A stretch of DNA of 64,000 nt from Halopiger xanaduensis SH-6 (GTDB lineage: Archaea > Halobacteriota > Halobacteria > Halobacteriales > Natrialbaceae), in NCBI RefSeq assembly GCF_000217715.1, contig NC_015666.1, positions 3,484,270 to 3,548,269 on the forward strand. Direction: 5' to 3'. The position numbers and the translations under genes were made by a program. The notes under the pieces are model-generated. The model saw only the letters and a list, made by a program, of their open reading frames with translations, ran no database searches and had not been told where the DNA came from. Positions within the stretch are counted from its first letter, which is position 1; each line of letters starts with the position of its first letter. Positions 44,082 through 52,429 of this stretch are shown piece by piece.

Positions 44082-45101
44082 ATGGACAGGCGAAACCGGC
44101 GGGTACTGCTCCTCGGAGCGGTCGGGGCGATCGCAGTGTTCGCCGTGCTGTTCTTTCTCGTCGGCGCCGATCGCATCATCGACTCGCTGCTGTCGGCGGA
44201 GCCGACCTTCGTCGCGCTCACGTTCGCACTCGCGCTCTGCTGGCTGCTCTCGTGGAGCCTGATGCTTCGCACCGTCCTCGCCGCGCTCGGCGTCGGCGTG
44301 TCGGTCAGAACGGCGTTTCTCGTTTACGCCGGCGCCGTCTTCGCCAACAACGTCACGCCGTTCGGCCAGGCCGGCGGCGAACCGGTCGCCGCGGGACTCA
44401 TCTCGAAGGTGTCGGACTCCCGCTACGAGACCGGTCTCGTCGGCATCGCGAGCGTCGACGTCCTCAACGTCGTCCCCTCCATCTCGCTCGTGTTCGTCGG
44501 CGTCGGCTACTACGCGACGACCGCCGCCGTCGGGGAGCGCCTCGAGGACGCCGTCGGCACGGCGGTCGTCCTGATCGGCGGTATCGTCCTGGGTATCGCG
44601 CTCGTCTGGCGCTACCGAGAGCAGGTCGTCGATCGACTGCCCGCCGTCATCGCGCCCCGCCTCGGCCTGCTCGGCCTCGAGCGATTCGACCCCGAGCAGC
44701 TCGAGGCGGACCTCACGGAGCGGCTGCAGCGGTTCTTCGAGAACATCGAGCGCGTCGGGACCGACCGGTGGCGCCTCGCGCTCGTCGTCGGGCTGTCGCT
44801 GGCCGGCTGGCTCTTTCAGGTGGCCGCGCTCATGGCGGCGTTCGCCGCGCTCGGTCACTCCGTTCCGGTGTACGTCCTCCTGTTTGCGATCCCGCTTGCG
44901 AACCTCGCCGGTGCGGCTCCCCTCCCCGGCGGCCTCGGCGGGATCGAAGCCGCGTTCGTGTCGCTGCTCGTGCCGACGACCGGCATCGAGGCGTCGGCCA
45001 TCACCGCCGCGGTCCTCATCTTCCGCGGCGCGATTTACTGGATGCCGGTGATCATCGGCGGCGTGTCGGTGTCCGCGTTCGGCGTCCGGGCGTTACGGTG
45101 A
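44082..45101 (+). CDS. UPF0104 / LPG-synthase transmembrane domain protein (flippase-like)
   Basis: A 339-residue protein with about eight spans, resembling the transmembrane half of lysylphosphatidylglycerol synthase (UPF0104). Visible marks are 'LALCWLLSWSLMLRTVLAAL', 'VFANNVTPFGQAGGEPVAAGLI' (conserved N-x-T-P-x-G region), 'IPLANLAGAAPLPGGLGGIE' and a final 'LIFRGAIYWMPVI'. There is no aminoacyl-transferase domain. In haloarchaea such domains occur beside or fused to glycosyltransferases (for example in AglD), where a role in moving lipid-linked sugars has been proposed. It is followed by a DedA gene 100 bases later on the same strand. Confidence 0.85.
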   Translation: MDRRNRRVLLLGAVGAIAVFAVLFFLVGADRIIDSLLSAEPTFVALTFALALCWLLSWSLMLRTVLAALGVGVSVRTAFLVYAGAVFANNVTPFGQAGGEPVAAGLISKVSDSRYETGLVGIASVDVLNVVPSISLVFVGVGYYATTAAVGERLEDAVGTAVVLIGGIVLGIALVWRYREQVVDRLPAVIAPRLGLLGLERFDPEQLEADLTERLQRFFENIERVGTDRWRLALVVGLSLAGWLFQVAALMAAFAALGHSVPVYVLLFAIPLANLAGAAPLPGGLGGIEAAFVSLLVPTTGIEASAITAAVLIFRGAIYWMPVIIGGVSVSAFGVRALR

Positions 45102-45202
45102 TGCTCGCAGCACCTCGAGCGACGAGCGAGGGTCGGGGCGGTCGCCTCGATCTCCCGTCGGAACCGACAAGGCTTACGGACGGGCCGTCGTAGCCGCCAC
45201 CG

Positions 45203-45724
45203 ATGGCGGTGTTACAGCTCGGGAGCGTCCCGCCGTGGCTCGAATCCCTGTTCGCGTCGGAGTTCGGGTACGCGGTGTTGCTCGGCGTCTGCATTCTCGA
45301 GGGCGCAATGTTGCTGCGGTTCATGCCGAGCGAGCTGGTCGTGCCGGCGGCGCTGGCGCTGATCGGGTCGTCGATCCCCGAGTCGGCCGCGATCGTCGCG
45401 GTCGCAGTCGTCGGAACGACGGCCGGCCAGTTCCTGCTGTTTTGCCTCGTTCGGCGCGCCGGCCGGGAGTACGTCCTTCAAAAGCGGTGGGTTCCGGTCA
45501 CGGAATCGCGGCTCGAGCGGTTCGACGGGTGGTTCGACCGCTGGGGCGGCCTCGCCGTCGCGGGGAGCAATACGATGCTGTTCGTCCGCGGGCTGGTCAC
45601 GATCCCGGCGGGACTCTCCGAGATGAACGGCCGTTCGTTCGTCGTCCTCTCGGCGATCGGCTCGCTGTCGTTCCAGTCGATCCTCGCCGCGCTGTACCTG
45701 CTCGGCGGCCACCTGCTGGCGTGA
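45203..45724 (+). CDS. DedA / SNARE-associated (VTT) family membrane protein
   Basis: A 173-residue protein with four or five spans. The VTT-domain pattern is visible: 'SEFGYAVLLGVCILEGAMLL', 'FMPSELVVPAALALIG', 'AVVGTTAGQFLLFCLVRRAG', and the conserved Arg-containing loop 'FVRGLVTIPAGLSEMNGRSF'. Bacterial DedA proteins act as polyprenyl-phosphate or phospholipid flippases (UptA and relatives), so a carrier-lipid recycling role in archaeal glycan synthesis is plausible (inference). A TATA-like GGCTTACGG is about 30 bases before ATG 45203. Confidence 0.83.
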   Translation: MAVLQLGSVPPWLESLFASEFGYAVLLGVCILEGAMLLRFMPSELVVPAALALIGSSIPESAAIVAVAVVGTTAGQFLLFCLVRRAGREYVLQKRWVPVTESRLERFDGWFDRWGGLAVAGSNTMLFVRGLVTIPAGLSEMNGRSFVVLSAIGSLSFQSILAALYLLGGHLLA

Positions 45725-45852
45725 TCGGTCGGGTCTCGAGTGTTTCGGGCGTCTCGAGCATCTCGAGCATCCCGACCATATCGAACGCCTCGAACGAGCA
45801 GTTCATCCCCGTTCGGCCCGGACAGTTCGTATCTACCCCGCGTGCGTTCGGC

Positions 45853-46368
45853 ATGTACAAGGACGGCCACATCGGATTCAACGCGCTGTTGTACGCCCCG
45901 TTCGTCCCGCTGGTGAGCGCCCGCTGGTCGCTCGAGACGGCGGTGCTGGGGACGGTCCTCGTCGTCGGACTGGCGCCCCTTCCGGATATCGACGAGTTGC
46001 TCCCGCGGATACCTCACCGAGGGCCGACGCATACGGTCTGGTTCGCCGTTCTCGTCGGACTGTTCGCCGGCGTCGGAACGACGCTTCTCGTCGACGCGAC
46101 CGCGACTTCGTCCACGTCCGTGTCCGCGTTTCGCTTCGGCTTCGCCGTCGGGACCGGGAGCGTGCTCGCCCATCTGGCCGGCGACGTCGTGACGCCGATG
46201 GGGATCAGCCCGTTCGCCCCGGTGTCGGCGGCCCACGTGACGCTCGACTGGTTCCCGTCCAAGCACGGCCGGATCAACAGGGCGCTGCTGCTCCTCGGTT
46301 CGGGCGCGTTACTCTCCTCGCTGGCCCTGGCGATCGGCTTTTCGTCGGCGAGCGTTCCGCCGATCTGA
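45853..46368 (+). CDS. YdjM-like membrane-bound metal-dependent hydrolase (copy 1)
   Basis: A 171-residue protein with four spans and the YdjM/DUF457 layout: 'MYKDGHIGFNALLYAP' with an early His, 'LAPLPDIDELLPRIPHRGPTHT' spread over the loop with HRGxTH, and 'LAHLAGDVVTPMGISPF' with H-x3-D. The His/Asp set is consistent with a metal site, though catalysis has not been shown for the family. ATG 45853 is at the conserved N-terminus. It is tail-to-tail with a second family member. Confidence 0.82.
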   Translation: MYKDGHIGFNALLYAPFVPLVSARWSLETAVLGTVLVVGLAPLPDIDELLPRIPHRGPTHTVWFAVLVGLFAGVGTTLLVDATATSSTSVSAFRFGFAVGTGSVLAHLAGDVVTPMGISPFAPVSAAHVTLDWFPSKHGRINRALLLLGSGALLSSLALAIGFSSASVPPI

Positions 46369-46436
46369 TCAGCCGTCGGTTCGAGTTCGACGGGCCGTCG
46401 AGGTCGACCGGAAATCGGAACCGAGGCGGAACGCCG

Positions 46437-46889
46437 TCAGCGGATCGACGGCAGGTCGGTCGTCAGCTTCGCGAGGATGCCGATGGCGCCGGCCCAGAGC
46501 AGCGCCGTCGCCGCCGGACCGTGGACGGGAAGACCGAGACTCGGGCTCGCCTCGAGCGGGAACAGCCAGGGGATACCCATCGGCGACAGCGAGTCGACGG
46601 CGACGTGGGAGCCGACCCCCAGCCCGACGGCCAGCGGGAGGTCCCGATCCCGGCGGATCGCGTACGCGCCGGCGACGAGCGCCGCCACGAACAGCGGCGC
46701 GTGCGTGAGCCCGCGGTGGACGAACGGCCACCCCCACGCCGCGGGAAACAGGAAATCGGCGTCGGGAACGAGACCGAGAAGGGCGCCGAACCGCGGATCG
46801 GCGTCGGTGAACCCCCGCACGAGGGCGTACCCGACGAAGGCGTGCGTGGATAGCGCACCGGCCAGAAACAGGATCCGCGCTCCCTCCAT
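46437..46889 (-). CDS. YdjM/DUF457-like membrane protein (copy 2)
   Basis: A 150-residue protein with four spans and the same motif series as its convergent neighbour: 'STHAFVGYALVRGF', 'VPDADFLFPAAWGWPFVHRG' ending in HRGLTH, and 'GSHVAVDSLSPMGIPWLFP' (H-x3-D). The shared 'HRG' and 'SPMGI/TPMGI' blocks suggest an old duplication or paralogous pair. ATG 46889 precedes the first span. It lies 55 bases downstream of the arylsulfotransferase gene on the same strand, so it may be the second gene of a minus-strand operon only if oriented correctly: its start lies after that gene's stop, which is allowed. Confidence 0.78.
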   Translation of the reverse strand: MEGARILFLAGALSTHAFVGYALVRGFTDADPRFGALLGLVPDADFLFPAAWGWPFVHRGLTHAPLFVAALVAGAYAIRRDRDLPLAVGLGVGSHVAVDSLSPMGIPWLFPLEASPSLGLPVHGPAATALLWAGAIGILAKLTTDLPSIR

Positions 46890-46944
46890 CGGACTGTCAT
46901 TCGAACGCTACTGCCACGTATCTTGGGGTCTGTCAACGAGAGGC

Positions 46945-48336
46945 TCAGTCGCCGCCGCGCCGGTGAACCGGGCTACGGAAGCCGATTCCCGCGTCGCGAA
47001 GGCGCCACCTGGTCTCGAGGCCGGCCCAGCTCAGCCCCGTCAGCAGGGCGACGCCGACGACGGCGAACTCGAGCCGGCCCATCCAGACCGGCGCGGCGAA
47101 GAGGATCCCGTTCTGAATCCGATGGGGAACGATCACGTCGACGACGCCGCTGAGCGCCGCGAGGACGCCGAGCCCGTCGTCGTCATCGGCGGCGTCGACC
47201 GTCTGCGACTCGAGCCCCAGCTCCTGCGCGCTCTGGCCGCCCGCGCTCTCGTCGCCGGTCTCGAGCCGTTCGGCCTCGTAGGGCAGCGTCGACTCGACCT
47301 GCCAGACGATCTCGCCGTCCGGTGCGATCTCCGCGACGCGGTTACCGTGCGTGTCGGTGACGAGGGTGTTGCCGTTCGGCAGTCGGTCGGCGTCCCGGGG
47401 CCACTGCATGCGCTCGTCGGCCCACTCCCACGTGCGAGTCCACTCGCCGTCCTCGCGCTGGAACTCCTCGACGCGGCCGTTCTCGGAGTCGGAGACGACG
47501 ATCGCCGGCCCGCCCCGCGATTCGGGAATGTAATCCGGATTGTGTTGCTCGTACATGACGTCGTAGTCGTCCTCGCTGCCGAGCGTCCAGTCCTCGAGCA
47601 GGCCCTCCTCGGGATCGATGAAGACGACCTGATCCTGGTTCCGGAGGCTGACCATCACGTGGCCCTCGTGGACGCCCTCCTCGATGTACTCGACGTCGTT
47701 GATGTGCGCCCAGTCGCCCGGATAGGGGCCGCCGCCCTCGACCGGGAATTCGCTCTGTGCGTCCCAGAGCCAGTCGACGATCTCGGTCTCGGTGTTCACG
47801 ACGAACACCTGATCGGCGACGATGTCGGCGACGAGGACGTGCGTCTCGTTGATCCGGTCGACGTCGTGCCACTCGCCGGCGTGTTCCTTGTAGTCGTAGC
47901 GCTCGTAGAGGACCTCGACCTCGCCGGTCTCCAAGTCGGCGCGCTCGAGGACGTTCAGCGCGCACGGGGGATCTTGACAGTTCGGTCCCGAACTGTGGAT
48001 CGTGTCCGTCGCGGCGTACTCGACGGTCAGCGGATCGCCCTCGACGGGATCGACGTCGAAATACTTGGTTCGCGTGTTGTTGTAGTACAGCACGTCGCCG
48101 TCGGGCGCGTACGCGGTGATCGTCCCGGCGCGTCCGGACTCGGTGACGACCGTGTGGTTGGTCGTCTCGGGCGCGTCCGGAACGTCCGCTTCGGTCGCCG
48201 TCGACAGCGTGTTGGACGCCGACACGGCGAGGACGGCCCCGGAGAGGACCAGTACTGCGACGAAGACGAGTCGAAGCCGATTCCGCGAGAGCGCCGACCG
48301 TACGCGGCGGCGGGCGGGGGTCGAACGGTCAGTCAC
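46945..48336 (-). CDS. Arylsulfotransferase (ASST)-family membrane-anchored protein
   Basis: A 463-residue protein. An N-terminal span (about 20-42, 'LRLVFVAVLVLSGAVLAVSA') precedes an outer beta-propeller-like domain and a C-terminal span ('LEFAVVGVALLTGLSWAGLE'). Repeated blade motifs include 'WHDVDRINETHVLVADIVAD', 'WAHINDVEYIEEGVHEGHVM', 'QHNPDYIPE' and 'WPRDADRLPNGNTLVTDTHG', as in ASST (PF05935-like). ASSTs move sulfate between phenolic or related acceptors without PAPS. Several His are conserved-looking, but the catalytic His cannot be fixed by eye. The start is GTG 48336. Confidence 0.78.
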   Translation of the reverse strand: MTDRSTPARRRVRSALSRNRLRLVFVAVLVLSGAVLAVSASNTLSTATEADVPDAPETTNHTVVTESGRAGTITAYAPDGDVLYYNNTRTKYFDVDPVEGDPLTVEYAATDTIHSSGPNCQDPPCALNVLERADLETGEVEVLYERYDYKEHAGEWHDVDRINETHVLVADIVADQVFVVNTETEIVDWLWDAQSEFPVEGGGPYPGDWAHINDVEYIEEGVHEGHVMVSLRNQDQVVFIDPEEGLLEDWTLGSEDDYDVMYEQHNPDYIPESRGGPAIVVSDSENGRVEEFQREDGEWTRTWEWADERMQWPRDADRLPNGNTLVTDTHGNRVAEIAPDGEIVWQVESTLPYEAERLETGDESAGGQSAQELGLESQTVDAADDDDGLGVLAALSGVVDVIVPHRIQNGILFAAPVWMGRLEFAVVGVALLTGLSWAGLETRWRLRDAGIGFRSPVHRRGGD

Positions 48337-48474
48337 GGCCGGTCACCCTCGCGTCTCGAGGCGGCAACTGTGAGCGCATCGGATTCCGTTTCCTGTGCGA
48401 GATATTAGTGTTTTTTCTACTCTCGGTGCCGCCGCCGGTCGACGGTCCGACGGTCCGGCGGACCGTCCGACTCC

Positions 48475-48510
48475 GGGACCGGGACCAGGACCAGGACCAG
48501 GACCGGGACC
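48475..48510 (+). repeat. Six tandem RGGACC hexamers
   Basis: GGGACC GGGACC AGGACC AGGACC AGGACC GGGACC, six perfect-length units in a row. They lie directly upstream of 'AAAAAGCG', the likely promoter element for the next small gene. A further GGTCCG/CGGACC-rich stretch lies just before. Confidence 0.8.
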
Positions 48511-48549
48511 AAAAAGCGTATGCGACCGGTCCCGAACACCGGGACAACC

Positions 48550-48963
48550 GTGAGTAACGCGAACGAAATCCGCGCTTCCCCCGATCCGGACGCCGAGACG
48601 GAGCGACCGCGGCCCGACGGGCCGGATCGCGACTCCCGTCCGATCGTCGCGTCGCGACGGCGTCGGCTGCTCGCGTACCTGCGCCACAACGGCGAACGGA
48701 TCTGCCGCGACGTGGTCGTTCTGGGCGCGTGGGCGCTGGTCGCGACCGTCTGGATCCACGCGTTCGGCCTCCCGCGGTGGCTCTGTTACGCCGCTACCTT
48801 CGCCGGCGTCGTCGGGTACACCCGGGTAACGTCGCCGTGGTCGCGTCCGTACGTCAGTCCGGACGATCTCGAGGTCGAGGTCGAGGTCGAGGTCGAGGCC
48901 GAGGCCGAAGCCGAGGCGGGTGGATCTCGGCGCTCACAGGAATCGAAGCAGCGGGACGAGTAA
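48550..48963 (+). CDS. Small two-span membrane protein with Glu-Val/Glu-Ala repeat tail
   Basis: A 137-residue protein (from GTG 48550; an in-frame ATG at 48520 would add ten residues). A polar acidic N-terminus and an Arg-rich patch 'ASRRRRLLAYLRHNGE' precede two spans, 'VVVLGAWALVATVWIHAF' and 'RWLCYAATFAGVVGYTRV'. The tail is low-complexity (EVEVEVEVEAEAEAEAEA), encoded by GAGGTC/GAGGCC hexamers at 48871-48915. Its last 30 bases overlap the end of the convergent gene. The family is not firmly recognised; it resembles small haloarchaeal proteins named only by DUF numbers. Confidence 0.6.
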   Translation: MSNANEIRASPDPDAETERPRPDGPDRDSRPIVASRRRRLLAYLRHNGERICRDVVVLGAWALVATVWIHAFGLPRWLCYAATFAGVVGYTRVTSPWSRPYVSPDDLEVEVEVEVEAEAEAEAGGSRRSQESKQRDE

Positions 48964-50061
48964 CGTCACGGTCCAGAGGAGCACGCCGAGCCGGAGGTAA
49001 TCGTGGTCTTCCGGATCGATTCGGACCGTGTGGGACGCACCGACGGCGACGAATCCGAGCGCGATCGCCGTCGAGAACCGATGGACGAAGACGTTGAGCG
49101 GCAGCCGCGTGACCCCGAGGAGCGTGTAATCGAGCAGGATCGCGAGCGCGAACCCGACCGCGGTGGCGGCGAAGGCCGTCGTCCGATCGAGCGACCGGGA
49201 CAGATAGTACGTACAGCAGGGTAATCCGATCGCGAGCACCGGGTAGAACGTACCCGCGATGAGTCGCGGATCGAGACCCGGGACTCGGGTCTCGACGGCG
49301 ATCGCACCGAACCGAACGGAGAGGTAGAGACCGAGCAGCGACCCCGCCAGCGCGGCCCCTCGAGCGGGTCGCGCGCCGATCGCGTCGCGGATCGGTCGCA
49401 GCGCCGACGTTCGGCGCGTGAGGATCGCGCTCGGAACCAGCGCGACGGCCGCGAGACGAACCGGGAAGCCGTCCTCGAAGCCGACGGTCGTCACCCACCC
49501 GTTGGCGTCCGAGCCGCGATCGTTGCCCAGGTGGACGCGCGAGACGGCCGCCGGGTCGCGGTCCATGAACTCGCGTTCGACGTAGCGCTGGGACCGCTCG
49601 ACGCTGTCGACGGTGTGGCTCAGCCGAAACCAGTCCCAGTGTTCGCTGTGGGCCTGAATCGCCGTCCACTCGCCGTCGGTATCGTCCGGCGGCGCGTACG
49701 CTCGAACGTGCTGGCGCGAGCCGAGGTACTCGCCGTCGTGGAGCCGGTAGTGCTCGTCGAGCCACCGTCCGCCGGCCGAGTCGCCCCCGCCGGCGACGTA
49801 GGTGTACCGCGTCGAGCCGTCGGCGCGTCGCCACGCCGTCGTCGTGCTCTCCGGCTCGTCAGGGGCGGCCTCGCTGAGATCTTCCTGTTCGGGAGTCGTT
49901 TCGTTCCACGCTCCCTCTCCTCGATCGAGGAACTGGCGTCGCGTCTCCGCCGGCGACCCCTCGATCACGACGTTGATCGGCAGCGTTCGCTCCTCGAACG
50001 CCGTCGCCTTGCTCGTGTACGGCCACAGCGCGGAACCGTCGTCGGCACCCACCGTCACCAT
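48934..50061 (-). CDS. Membrane protein with large extracytoplasmic domain; true start unclear
   Basis: From ATG 50061: 375 residues. About 170 residues are soluble ('LPINVVIEGSPAETRRQFLD', 'GEWTAIQAHSEHWDWFRLSH', 'VSRVHLGNDRGSDANGW'), then about six spans run to the C-terminus. The soluble part distantly recalls LssY C-terminal-type domains (low certainty). The same frame continues upstream of the ATG for 47 codons and encodes an obvious signal/membrane segment ('GTLIALVAVAAVLGSLGLGL'), but that extension has no ATG/GTG and begins just after TGA 50203-50205. The real start is therefore damaged, non-canonical or misread. Confidence 0.65.
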   Translation of the reverse strand: MVTVGADDGSALWPYTSKATAFEERTLPINVVIEGSPAETRRQFLDRGEGAWNETTPEQEDLSEAAPDEPESTTTAWRRADGSTRYTYVAGGGDSAGGRWLDEHYRLHDGEYLGSRQHVRAYAPPDDTDGEWTAIQAHSEHWDWFRLSHTVDSVERSQRYVEREFMDRDPAAVSRVHLGNDRGSDANGWVTTVGFEDGFPVRLAAVALVPSAILTRRTSALRPIRDAIGARPARGAALAGSLLGLYLSVRFGAIAVETRVPGLDPRLIAGTFYPVLAIGLPCCTYYLSRSLDRTTAFAATAVGFALAILLDYTLLGVTRLPLNVFVHRFSTAIALGFVAVGASHTVRIDPEDHDYLRLGVLLWTVTLLVPLLRFL

Positions 50062-50202
50062 CGGTTCGGGGTCGGCGTCCGCGGCGGCGTCGCCGCCGGA
50101 CGACGCTGCGCCGCTCGAGCCGAATCCAAGTCCGAGACCGAGACTGCCGAGGACGGCGGCGACCGCGACGAGCGCGATCAGCGTCCCGCGGTCGATACTC
50201 GA
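50062..50202 (-). other. In-frame N-terminal extension without a start codon
   Basis: 47 open codons directly upstream of ATG 50061 encode 'SSIDRGTLIALVAVAAVL' and a Gly/Ser/Asp linker, i.e. a plausible membrane anchor. The preceding bases are GAGGTGATCGAGT. Removing one A would give GTG TCG AGT ATC GAC, a normal start reading M-S-S-I-D. A one-base insertion (real or a sequencing error) is the simplest explanation. Confidence 0.55.
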
Positions 50203-50473
50203 TCACCTCGCGCTGTACGATTTCGAACGATCACCGGATCGGAGGACGGTTCGATCACGGCCGGTCGGCTACATTCCGGAACGAACCGCATATAGGTCTT
50301 CTCGTCCCGTTTGATACGCGTTTCAGCCGGTTTCAGGGAACGACAGTCACCCCAGCCGAGAGGTCGGTCCGAGCGCGACGTACGGAAGCGATTCGCGCTC
50401 GTGAATAGGTAACGTCCGAAGATAGTCCAGACCAGTAAAGATATGGGAATCGGATGGAAAGAACGAGTAACCG
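50203..50473. other. Divergent intergenic region
   Basis: No gene seen. It should hold the promoter of the preceding minus-strand gene and, near 50433-50445, the TATA-like 'AGTAAAGATATGG' about 35 bases before the plus-strand gene at 50474. Confidence 0.45.
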
Positions 50474-51325
50474 ATGAAAGACCAGCGGTTTCTCGAGTCC
50501 GAGTGGGACTACTGCCTCGTCCTGGACGCGTGCCGGTACGACGTGTTCAGCGACGTCTACGACGAGTTCCTCGAGGGCTCGCTGGAAAAACGACGGAGTA
50601 AGGGGTCGTCGACGCCGGAGTGGGCGTACCGCACCTTCACGGGGGACCACGACATCGCGTACTTCTCGAGCAACCCGTTCATCAACGATCTCGGGATTCC
50701 GCTGAACGAACTCAAGTGGGGCGCCAGCTGCGACTACGAGTGGACCGCCAACGAGCACATCAGCGAGGTCGTCGACGTCTGGGACCACGGCTGGGACGAC
50801 GATCTCGGAACGGTCCCGCCGGATAGCCTCGCCGAGTCGTTCGAACAGCACCGGGACCTCGTCGAGGAAGCCGATCGCACGGTGATCCACTACATGCAAC
50901 CCCACGCGCCCTACCTCGCGCGCGGCAAGGGCCAGAAGCTCGAGCAGATCCAGAAGGGGATCAAAAAGCAGGGCGAGAGCGAGGACGGGGACGACGGCGT
51001 CCTCTCCTCGCTGGGCGACGCCGTCCGGCCGAAGATCGAGTCCGCCCTGGACGGCAAGGAGATCGCCCAGAAGGCCGGCCTGTGGCTCGAGCTCGACCCC
51101 AAGGACCTCGTCCAGAACGGGACCCGCGGGGCTGCGATGGCGCTCTACGAGGAGAATCTGCGGATCGCCCTCGAGTCGGTCGCCGAACTGGTCGAGCAAC
51201 TCGACGGCGACGTCGTCGTCACGGCCGACCATGGCGAGGCCTTCGGCGAGGAAGGGGTCTGGGAACACCACATCGAGACCTACATCCCGCCGCTCATGGA
51301 AGTCCCGTGGTTGACCGTCGAGTAG
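50474..51325 (+). CDS. Short alkaline-phosphatase-like (sulfatase-fold) protein
   Basis: A 283-residue protein with the metal-site ends of the alkaline phosphatase superfamily: 'WDYCLVLDACRYDVF' (about 11-25), 'VIHYMQPHAPYLARG' (about 137-151) and 'VVVTADHGEAFGEEGVWEHH' (about 250-269). The usual nucleophile loop is replaced by 'KRRSKGSSTPEWAYRTF', where Ser/Thr before PEW could act. It is about half the length of classical sulfatases, and the C-terminal subdomain is missing. The family recurs in haloarchaeal glycosylation clusters (from memory). It leads a plus-strand run with two glycosyltransferases. Confidence 0.78.
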   Translation: MKDQRFLESEWDYCLVLDACRYDVFSDVYDEFLEGSLEKRRSKGSSTPEWAYRTFTGDHDIAYFSSNPFINDLGIPLNELKWGASCDYEWTANEHISEVVDVWDHGWDDDLGTVPPDSLAESFEQHRDLVEEADRTVIHYMQPHAPYLARGKGQKLEQIQKGIKKQGESEDGDDGVLSSLGDAVRPKIESALDGKEIAQKAGLWLELDPKDLVQNGTRGAAMALYEENLRIALESVAELVEQLDGDVVVTADHGEAFGEEGVWEHHIETYIPPLMEVPWLTVE

Positions 51326-51382
51326 CCGTCCGCGCGACCGCGAAACCGCACCGCGAGTACCACGAGCGCCACGAGTGATCCC

Positions 51383-52429
51383 ATGAAAATCAGCCACTAC
51401 TTCGAGTTCGAGGACCACGTCACCGGCGGCATCCGCGAGTCCGTCGCCCACCAGCGCAAGATGCTGGACCGGCTCGACCTCGAGTACACGACCGAGCCGA
51501 CCCTCGAGGCCGACGTCTTCCACTGCAACCTCATGGGGCCCCGATCGGTCTGGTACGCCAGACGGGCCCGGAAGCGCGGGATCCCGGTCGTCGCCCACAC
51601 GCACGTCACCGCCGAGGACTTCGGCGACAGCTTCCGGTTTACGAACGCCCTCGCGAAGCCGCTGCGCCCGTACCTCGAGCGCGCGTACGGACTGGCCGAC
51701 GCGCTCGTCTGTCCCTCCGAGTACAACCGGGGGCTGATCGAGGGGTACGTCGACGGGTCCACGCCGACGCAGGTCATTTCGAACGGCGTCGACCGCGAGA
51801 AACTCGAGGGGTTCGAGTCGCTCCGCGAGGAGTATTTAGAACGGTACGACCTCGAGCCGCCGGTCGTCTTCCTCGTCGGCCACGTGATCAAGCGGAAGGG
51901 CTTAGAGACGTTCGTCGAGACGGCGCGCCAGTTGCCCGACGTCGACTTCGCGTGGTTCGGGCCGATCGACCGCTCGCTGAAGGGGCGGGAGACGAAGCAG
52001 TTGATCGACTCCGCGCCCGAGAACTGCACCTTCACCGGCTTTATCGACGACATCCGCGGTGCATACGCAGCGGGGGATATCTTCTTCTTCCCGACCCACG
52101 AGGAGAACGAGGGGATCGCCCTACTCGAGGCGATGACCGCCGGCAAAGCCGTCGTCGTCCGGGACATCGACACGTTCTCGTGGCTCGAGAACGGCGAGGA
52201 CTGTCTGAAGGTCGCAGCGGGCTCGAGCACTGCGGCGGACGCAAACTCAGACTCGAATGCGGCCGTCGCGACCGACGGCGGCCCCACGTCGTTCGTCGAC
52301 GCCATCGAGTCCCTGCGCGATCCCGACGTTCGGGACCGACTCGGATCGAACGCGCGCGAGCGCAGCGAGGGGTTCTCGCTCGAGACGATCGCACAGGCGT
52401 ACGAGCGGTTGTACGCGGAGGTGGTCTGA
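51383..52429 (+). CDS. GT4-family glycosyltransferase (first of pair)
   Basis: A 348-residue GT-B fold enzyme. N-terminal domain: 'ISHYFEFEDHVTGGIRESVA', 'VVAHTHVTAEDFG' and 'ALVCPSEYNRGLIEGYV'. C-terminal nucleotide-sugar domain: 'VVFLVGHVIKRKGLETFVE' (with the phosphate-binding Arg/Lys) and the EX7E motif 'EENEGIALLEAMTAGKAVV'. A small insertion near residue 280 is Ala/Ser/Asp-rich. Its stop codon (TGA 52427-52429) directly abuts the ATG of the next glycosyltransferase, so the two are co-translated. Sugar and acceptor are unknown. Confidence 0.9.
   Translation: MKISHYFEFEDHVTGGIRESVAHQRKMLDRLDLEYTTEPTLEADVFHCNLMGPRSVWYARRARKRGIPVVAHTHVTAEDFGDSFRFTNALAKPLRPYLERAYGLADALVCPSEYNRGLIEGYVDGSTPTQVISNGVDREKLEGFESLREEYLERYDLEPPVVFLVGHVIKRKGLETFVETARQLPDVDFAWFGPIDRSLKGRETKQLIDSAPENCTFTGFIDDIRGAYAAGDIFFFPTHEENEGIALLEAMTAGKAVVVRDIDTFSWLENGEDCLKVAAGSSTAADANSDSNAAVATDGGPTSFVDAIESLRDPDVRDRLGSNARERSEGFSLETIAQAYERLYAEVV

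Noticed and set aside
43968-44858. Long N-terminal extension of the sulfatase frame
   Set aside because: It overlaps the UPF0104 gene antisense and lies upstream of the TATA box that places the start at 43967.
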